Source of the DNA: CAZLYX01 sp964563885
GTDB taxonomy: Bacteria; Pseudomonadota; Gammaproteobacteria; Burkholderiales; Neisseriaceae
Direction: 5' to 3'
Length of the DNA stretch: 56,793 nt
NCBI GenBank assembly: GCA_964563885.1
Contig: CAZLYX010000005.1
Coordinates: forward strand, 1-56,793
Numbering within the stretch: position 1 is the stretch's first letter; each line of letters begins with the position of its first letter. Both the position numbers and the translations under genes were made by a program. The notes under the pieces were generated by a model that did not search any database, was not told the origin of the DNA, and saw only the letters and a list, made by a program, of their open reading frames with translations. Shown here in pieces: positions 52,340 through 56,793 of this stretch.

Positions 52340-52367
52340 AAGGGCGGCCATTGGCTAGCCCTTTTTT
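52340..52367 (+). terminator. Terminator-like hairpin between accA and tilS
   Basis: AAGGGC (52340-52345) pairs with GCCCTT (52358-52363) and six T run to 52367, only 8-22 bp before the candidate tilS starts. Confidence 0.65.
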
Positions 52368-52374
52368 GGTTTGT

Positions 52375-53730
52375 ATGGAGTATAAAGCGGTGAAAAAGCA
52401 GATCAAGAAAGATTTATACTTTCAGGTAGCCTCAGAGTGGCCAAATGCTTTGACCGGTGTCGAAAACATTGAGGTAGGCTTGAGTGGTGGATTAGATTCT
52501 ATCGTATTACTGCATATTTTGTGGCGTATGCAGGTGGAAAAGAATTTCTGTTTGTCTGCTGTGCATGTACATCACGGTTTATGTGATCAAGCGGATGATT
52601 GGTCAGAATTTTGTGCCAAACTTTGTGCGAAATTAAATATACCGCTTCGCGTGGCAAAGGTTTGTGTGGAAACGCACGGTTTAGGTTTGGAGGCAGGAGC
52701 CAGAGACGCGCGATATAAAGTTTACTCAGAGAGTACAGCGGGCGTCTTAGCATTGGCACATCATGCGGATGACCAAGTGGAAACATTTTATTTGGCCACT
52801 TTACGTGGAGGCGGTACACGCGCACTTGCGGCTATGCCAAGACTGCGCCCGTTAAATTCACGCGTTACTTTATGGCGCCCCCTGCTATCGATATCACGAG
52901 CGCTTTTGGCTGGATATAGAGATGACTGGCAGCTTAGTTTTGTTGACGATCCTAGTAATGAAGATATTGGTTTATTAAGAAACTGGATACGGCACGTTGG
53001 CTTACCTGTTTGGCAACAGCGGGTGCCAAATTTAAATCAGCATGTTCGTGCTAGCGTTTCTATATTACAAGATGAATGTGCGATTTTAGAAGAAATAGCG
53101 CAAGAAGATTGGCAGAGTGTTCATCAGCAAGGTTGGTTTTGTTGTGAAAAATGGGGTGTATTAAGTGGACCGCGACGTCGCCAATTACTGGTATTACTGG
53201 CGAAAAAGCACTGCTTAGGCACGCCATCGATTCAGAGTGTTCTTGATTTTGAGAAGATTTTATTGGCCTCAAAAAACAAACAAGTAGAGTGGTCATTGCC
53301 TTTGGGTAAGGTTTATGCTGCCCATAAACGCTTATTTATTATGCAAACTGGGTGGGAGTTGGGGCTCACTTGGATAGCTCAACCACTAAATAATTCAGGT
53401 AGTCTTTATAATGAGTTGGTAAAAAAAGGCTTTACCTTACGTCAGCATCCGTTTGGAATTCGTGAAGATGTGTTGCAAGAAATTGGGTTAATTCGCGCTG
53501 TTCATGCCGATGATCAAGTTCTTTTGACCGTTGGGCATAAAAGTGTAAGGAAAATCTTACAAGAAAGGCGAATTCCAGTGTTTGTTAGAAAATATTGGCC
53601 AGTGATTGTTGATAGTGAAAACCAGTGTATTGCTATTGCCAATATCTGGGTTAGTCGTCATCATGGCTGCCTAAATGGATTCCTACCGGTATTTGAGAAA
53701 TTTAACTCGTATAGTGTGGAACCAAAATGA
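52375..53730 (+). CDS. tilS: tRNA(Ile)-lysidine synthase TilS
   Basis: Modifies C34 of the CAU-anticodon tRNA-Ile to lysidine, changing it from Met to Ile decoding. The protein of about 451 aa has the PP-loop SGGLDSIVLLHIL (about residues 36-48), AVHVHHGL, the LALAHHADDQVETFYLATLRGGG block, and the C-terminal domain found in long TilS. The ATG at 52375 or the GTG at 52390 (GGAG 9 bp upstream) may be the start; earlier in-frame codons lie in the hairpin. A DUS at 52421-52432 is part of the coding sequence. Confidence 0.94.
   Translation: MEYKAVKKQIKKDLYFQVASEWPNALTGVENIEVGLSGGLDSIVLLHILWRMQVEKNFCLSAVHVHHGLCDQADDWSEFCAKLCAKLNIPLRVAKVCVETHGLGLEAGARDARYKVYSESTAGVLALAHHADDQVETFYLATLRGGGTRALAAMPRLRPLNSRVTLWRPLLSISRALLAGYRDDWQLSFVDDPSNEDIGLLRNWIRHVGLPVWQQRVPNLNQHVRASVSILQDECAILEEIAQEDWQSVHQQGWFCCEKWGVLSGPRRRQLLVLLAKKHCLGTPSIQSVLDFEKILLASKNKQVEWSLPLGKVYAAHKRLFIMQTGWELGLTWIAQPLNNSGSLYNELVKKGFTLRQHPFGIREDVLQEIGLIRAVHADDQVLLTVGHKSVRKILQERRIPVFVRKYWPVIVDSENQCIAIANIWVSRHHGCLNGFLPVFEKFNSYSVEPK
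52421..52432. repeat. DNA uptake sequence inside tilS
   Basis: Exact TTCAGGTAGCCT near the 5' end of tilS, read as part of the protein. Confidence 0.85.
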
Positions 53731-53798
53731 GGGTAGTGCGTCTTACTAACAAGTAAAGACGCTTTACCTGTTGATTCAATCAGGTGAAAAGGTAAGAC

Positions 53799-54398
53799 AT
53801 GAGTGATCGTGATATCGATCAAGCTTTGGTAGAGCGGGCACAAAAAGGTGAGCATAAAGCTTTTGAGCTATTGGTTGTCAAATACCAGCGTCGGTTAAAT
53901 CGTTTGATTTCACGCTTCATTAAAGATGAGCATGAAGTGCACGATGTAACACAAGAGGCGTTAATCAAGGCCTATCGCGCCTTACCTAATTTTAGAGGTG
54001 AGAGTGCGTTTTATACTTGGTTATATCGTATTGCTATCAATACCGCTAAAAACTTTTTAATCACTTCTGGCAAGCGCGTGATGCTACAGTCAGATGTTGC
54101 CAATGATGAGGGAGAGTTTCTCGATATCACCGAGCAGGTGGCAGATTATCATACGCCAGAAGCTGAAATGGTTAATCGAGAAATCCTAGAAACTGTTGAA
54201 GCTGCGGTTAGTAGGCTACCTGAAGATTTACGTAAAGCAATTACATTACGTGAAATGGATGGTTATTCTTACGAAGAAATTGCGCAGATTATGGATTGTC
54301 CAATCGGAACTGTTCGTTCGCGTATCTTCCGAGCACGGGAAGTTATAGCAAAAGATTTAAGACCGCTATTGGATACATCCGAAGATCAAAGGTGGTAG
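53799..54398 (+). CDS. rpoE: RNA polymerase sigma factor RpoE (sigma-24)
   Basis: ECF sigma factor for envelope stress. The 199-aa protein has region 2 with KGEHKAFELLVVKYQRRLNRLISRFIKDEHEVHDVTQEALIKAYRALPNFRGESAFYTWLYRIAINTAKNFL. Region 4 has LPEDLRKAITLREMDGYSYEEIAQIMDCPIGTVRSRIFRAREVI, including the helix-turn-helix. It follows the classical sigma-E group closely. The anti-sigma gene starts 2 bp after its stop, so the pair is co-expressed. A DUS at 54213-54224 lies in the region-4 coding part. Confidence 0.95.
   Translation: MSDRDIDQALVERAQKGEHKAFELLVVKYQRRLNRLISRFIKDEHEVHDVTQEALIKAYRALPNFRGESAFYTWLYRIAINTAKNFLITSGKRVMLQSDVANDEGEFLDITEQVADYHTPEAEMVNREILETVEAAVSRLPEDLRKAITLREMDGYSYEEIAQIMDCPIGTVRSRIFRAREVIAKDLRPLLDTSEDQRW
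54213..54224. repeat. DNA uptake sequence inside rpoE
   Basis: Exact AGGCTACCTGAA coding RLPE at the start of sigma region 4. Confidence 0.85.
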
Positions 54399-54400
54399 AA

Positions 54401-54988
54401 ATGTCAAATGACGAAAAAAAATATGAATATGTATCTGCCTTGATGGATGATGAGTTGTCGGAGGCAGATTTAGCCTTGATGCTTGAAGATGATGAGGCGC
54501 AACAAAAATGGCGCGAGTATCATGTTATTCGCGACTATATGCAGCATGCTAAATTAGTTTCAAGTGAAGAATTTGAAATTGAAGCTAATGCTGAGCAACT
54601 TGAGCCTGTCGTTATTCAAGACAAAAAAGCAGATATTCGTGTAATACAAGCAAATGCTGCCGCAAATAGTAAAGTGTTTCGTTTGTTTGCAGTGGCGGCA
54701 AGCGTGTGTGCACTAGCTGTGGCTGTTTGGCAAGTGGTGCCACAAGCTGATCAGGCTGCACCAATGGCTGCTGAAAAACAAGTCATAGAGCCAGTGGTTG
54801 GGGATCAAAATATTGTTCCTGTAGGGAAAATTAAGCAAGATGATAAAGCCACCCAAAAAGAAGTAGTAGAACCAAATGCAGCTTTGGTCAGTAATATGGA
54901 TACGCAAAAAGTAGAGCCTGCAATTTTAACTAGTAAAATTGAAGATGAGAAAACAAAACAAGCTTCAGAACCAGAAAAAATTCAGTAA
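54401..54988 (+). CDS. rseA: Anti-sigma-E factor, RseA/MucA-like
   Basis: A 195-aa single-pass membrane protein. The N-terminal cytoplasmic anti-sigma domain carries EYVSALMDDELSEADLALMLEDDEAQQKWREYHVIRDYM, the RseA N-domain pattern. One membrane segment follows (FRLFAVAASVCALAVAVWQV, about residues 89-108). A Lys/Glu-rich periplasmic tail follows, where regulated cleavage would occur. It starts 2 bp after rpoE; an ORF from 54296 in the same frame only overlaps rpoE. No rseB or mucD follows; a strong terminator ends the two-gene operon. Confidence 0.9.
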   Translation: MSNDEKKYEYVSALMDDELSEADLALMLEDDEAQQKWREYHVIRDYMQHAKLVSSEEFEIEANAEQLEPVVIQDKKADIRVIQANAAANSKVFRLFAVAASVCALAVAVWQVVPQADQAAPMAAEKQVIEPVVGDQNIVPVGKIKQDDKATQKEVVEPNAALVSNMDTQKVEPAILTSKIEDEKTKQASEPEKIQ

Positions 54989-55020
54989 TACTAAAATGAT
55001 TTATTTTGAGTAGGCTTGTT

Positions 55021-55056
55021 GAAAGAGGCTTTTACGGGTTTGTAAAAGCCTCTTTC
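55021..55056 (+). terminator. Strong terminator after the rpoE-rseA pair
   Basis: A perfect 15-bp stem: GAAAGAGGCTTTTAC (55021-55035) with its complement at 55042-55056, a 6-nt loop, then ATTTATT. No gene is seen from here to the hemB stop. Confidence 0.92.
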
Positions 55057-55336
55057 ATTTATTCGTAAACTAATTTAATCAGATGTTGCGATAAATTTGT
55101 TTTAGTTGGTATAAAAACCAGTTAAAATTGTAACAGCTCTATTCTAGGAGACTCAATTGGAATAGTCTTCTTGATGTTGCCAATAATATGAACATAATAA
55201 GTATTCCTCCTGTTTTATTTAAAGTCTAGTAGTTTCCTCAGGGTGATTACTGTTTTTATATTTAAGTAGCCCTGTTAATGTTGGCTAACTAAATACAGTT
55301 CAATGCATAGGGTATCCTTACTTATTCTACATACTA

Positions 55337-55368
55337 AAAAGCATACACGCCTATAACGGTGGTGTATG
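55337..55368 (-). terminator. Terminator after hemB
   Basis: On the minus strand CATACAC...GTGTATG (55342-55348 / 55362-55368), with inner CC/GG pairs, is followed by CTTTTTAG. It lies 76 bp past the hemB stop. Confidence 0.6.
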
Positions 55369-55444
55369 TTTGGAAGTATGAATTGAAGTGGTTTAAGTGA
55401 ATCTGCTATAAGTCTGACAATAACTCAATAAAGTTAAAAACCAC

Positions 55445-56455
55445 TTAAAGACTCATGCTGCGGAGTTGTCTAGCCGCATCTAAGGCATAGTAAGTTAAAA
55501 TTCCATCAGCTCCTGCTCGTTTAAAAGCCATTAAACTTTCTAAAACCACTTTCTCACCGTCCAACCAGCCGTTTTGAATGGCTGCTTGAAGCATCGCGTA
55601 CTCTCCGGATACTTGGTAAGCATAAGTAGGCACACCAAATTCATCTTTAACACGTCGAATAACGTCTAAATAAGGTAAACCTGGTTTTACCATCACCATA
55701 TCCGCACCTTCTTGGATATCCAAGGCAACCTCTTGTAGTGCTTCATTTAAGTTTGCAGGATCCATTTGATAAGTTTTTTTGTCAGCATTGCCTAAATTAG
55801 ATGAGCTGCCAACGGCATCTCTAAAAGGGCCATAAAATGCAGAGGCATATTTAGCTGAGTAAGCCATAATCCGAGTATGAATATAACCTTGGGCTTCCAG
55901 TGATTGTCGAATAGCACCAATGCGTCCATCCATCATATCCGAAGGAGCAATAACTTGTGCTCCAGCTTCTGCATGACATAAAGCTTGCTTAACTAAGACC
56001 TCAACAGTTTCATCATTCAACACATACCCTTGCTCATTCATCAAGCCATCTTGGCCATGGATAGTGTAGGGATCTAATGCAACATCCGTCATAATGCCCA
56101 ATTCAGGAAATTCTTGACGTAATCTACGTATTGTCTTGGGTACCAGACCTTCTGGGTTGTAAGACTCTTCAGCCAATTCAGTTTTTTTTTGAGTAACCAC
56201 AGGAAACAGTGCCAGCATTGGGATACCCAGCTTAACCATTTCCTCCGCGGTAAATAACAATCTATCAACTCCTTGTCGCTTCACGCCAGGCATAGAAGTA
56301 ATAGCTTCTTCTTGCCTTCCATCTTCTAAAACAAATGCTGGATAAATTAAATCATCGACAGTTAATACATTTTCGCGCATCAAACGGCGAGAGAAATCAT
56401 CTTTTCTCATGCGACGCATACGGGTTGTAGAAATAGTGCGTGGTGGAAAGTTCAT
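55445..56455 (-). CDS. hemB: Delta-aminolevulinic acid dehydratase HemB (porphobilinogen synthase)
   Basis: Condenses two 5-aminolevulinic acid molecules to porphobilinogen for heme, which NarI and other cytochromes need. The 336-aa protein has NVLTVDDLIYPAFV, PSDMMDGRIGAIR, MAYSAKYASAFYGPFRDA with the first active-site Lys, and DMVMVKPGLPYLDVI with the Schiff-base Lys. The zinc cysteine cluster is replaced (TDVALDPYTIHGQDG), so this is the magnesium-using class, as in Pseudomonas and Neisseria. The sequence upstream to the window end (56456-56793) holds no gene I can see. Confidence 0.97.
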   Translation of the reverse strand: MNFPPRTISTTRMRRMRKDDFSRRLMRENVLTVDDLIYPAFVLEDGRQEEAITSMPGVKRQGVDRLLFTAEEMVKLGIPMLALFPVVTQKKTELAEESYNPEGLVPKTIRRLRQEFPELGIMTDVALDPYTIHGQDGLMNEQGYVLNDETVEVLVKQALCHAEAGAQVIAPSDMMDGRIGAIRQSLEAQGYIHTRIMAYSAKYASAFYGPFRDAVGSSSNLGNADKKTYQMDPANLNEALQEVALDIQEGADMVMVKPGLPYLDVIRRVKDEFGVPTYAYQVSGEYAMLQAAIQNGWLDGEKVVLESLMAFKRAGADGILTYYALDAARQLRSMSL

Positions 56456-56793
56456 GATAAGCCTTTTTAAGTTAAGTATCTAATGAGCTATTAATGAGAG
56501 AATTTTACGCTAAGAAATAATAAATACAAGGCGGAGAAGGTTTTGGTTTGTAAGATTTCTACCTATAAAAGAATATAAATATTTAATAATTACAATTAAG
56601 CATCTTGTTACTTTAAAGGGAAAATGACGAAATAACCTCATCTATTCATAAGTTCTTGCGAGATGATAGTTGTTTATTACCATAAAAATATCAAACATAA
56701 ACAGTCATTTGCTAGTTTAACGATAAAATAGTTTATCAAAGCAGTTGACGTTATTGGTATTGGCTGTGTATAGTTCGGTTCTTCGCTGCTAGC

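Overview
The window is a piece of an AT-rich chromosome from the family Neisseriaceae. The main evidence is a 12-base DNA uptake sequence, AGGCTACCTGAA (from memory the 'eikDUS' dialect described for Eikenella). By eye I count about 29 exact copies, many as inverted pairs that double as terminators. Gene content and protein sequences (mutL with an endonuclease motif, a stand-alone rlmK, Mg-type hemB, oppBCDF, argD) also fit. Genus cannot be fixed from this window; a low-GC member such as a Snodgrassella-like, Eikenella-like or Stenoxybacter-like organism would fit.

1-15.3 kb, all on the minus strand, is a nitrate-respiration island: narGHJI (membrane-bound nitrate reductase), a hemerythrin-like protein with an FNR-like box, two NarK transporters, and a tightly overlapping molybdenum cofactor operon moeA-moaA-moaB-mobA-moaC-moaD-moaE. 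Together they import nitrate, build the Mo-bis-MGD cofactor and reduce nitrate to nitrite. No nitrite reductase is present here.

15.9-23.3 kb holds housekeeping genes: mutL, a DedA protein, hda, a HAD phosphatase, cutA, panD, a DUF815 ATPase and an aromatic/aspartate aminotransferase.

23.8-31.0 kb is the most unusual part. Two convergent operons meet with a 4-bp overlap of stop codons. The plus operon is PAP2 phosphatase - sterol-desaturase-type hydroxylase - fatty acid desaturase. The minus operon is KAS III-like synthase - NAD(P) reductase/epimerase - MBL-fold hydrolase - adenylate-forming ligase. This looks like a specialised lipid or fatty-acyl product pathway, related in logic to but distinct from OleABCD. 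It is the longest stretch without an exact DUS, and hairpins and repeats flank it.

31.5-38.3 kb: dusA, a trimethylamine monooxygenase-like flavoenzyme (tmm) and oppFDCB without a binding protein. oppF is broken only by a 100-N assembly gap whose edges repeat the same 55 bp; collapsing them restores the frame.

38.5-56.8 kb: a DUF4230 protein, tpx, lgt, ilvD, a DsrE-like protein, a BPSS1780-type membrane protein, rlmK, a beta-trefoil (ricin-B-like) lipoprotein, argD, a sirtuin (cobB), a YpfJ-type zinc metallopeptidase, a 1-kb gene-poor stretch with a decayed gene tail, hslR, accA, tilS, rpoE with its anti-sigma factor, and hemB. No rRNA, tRNA, CRISPR array, insertion sequence or prophage was recognised.
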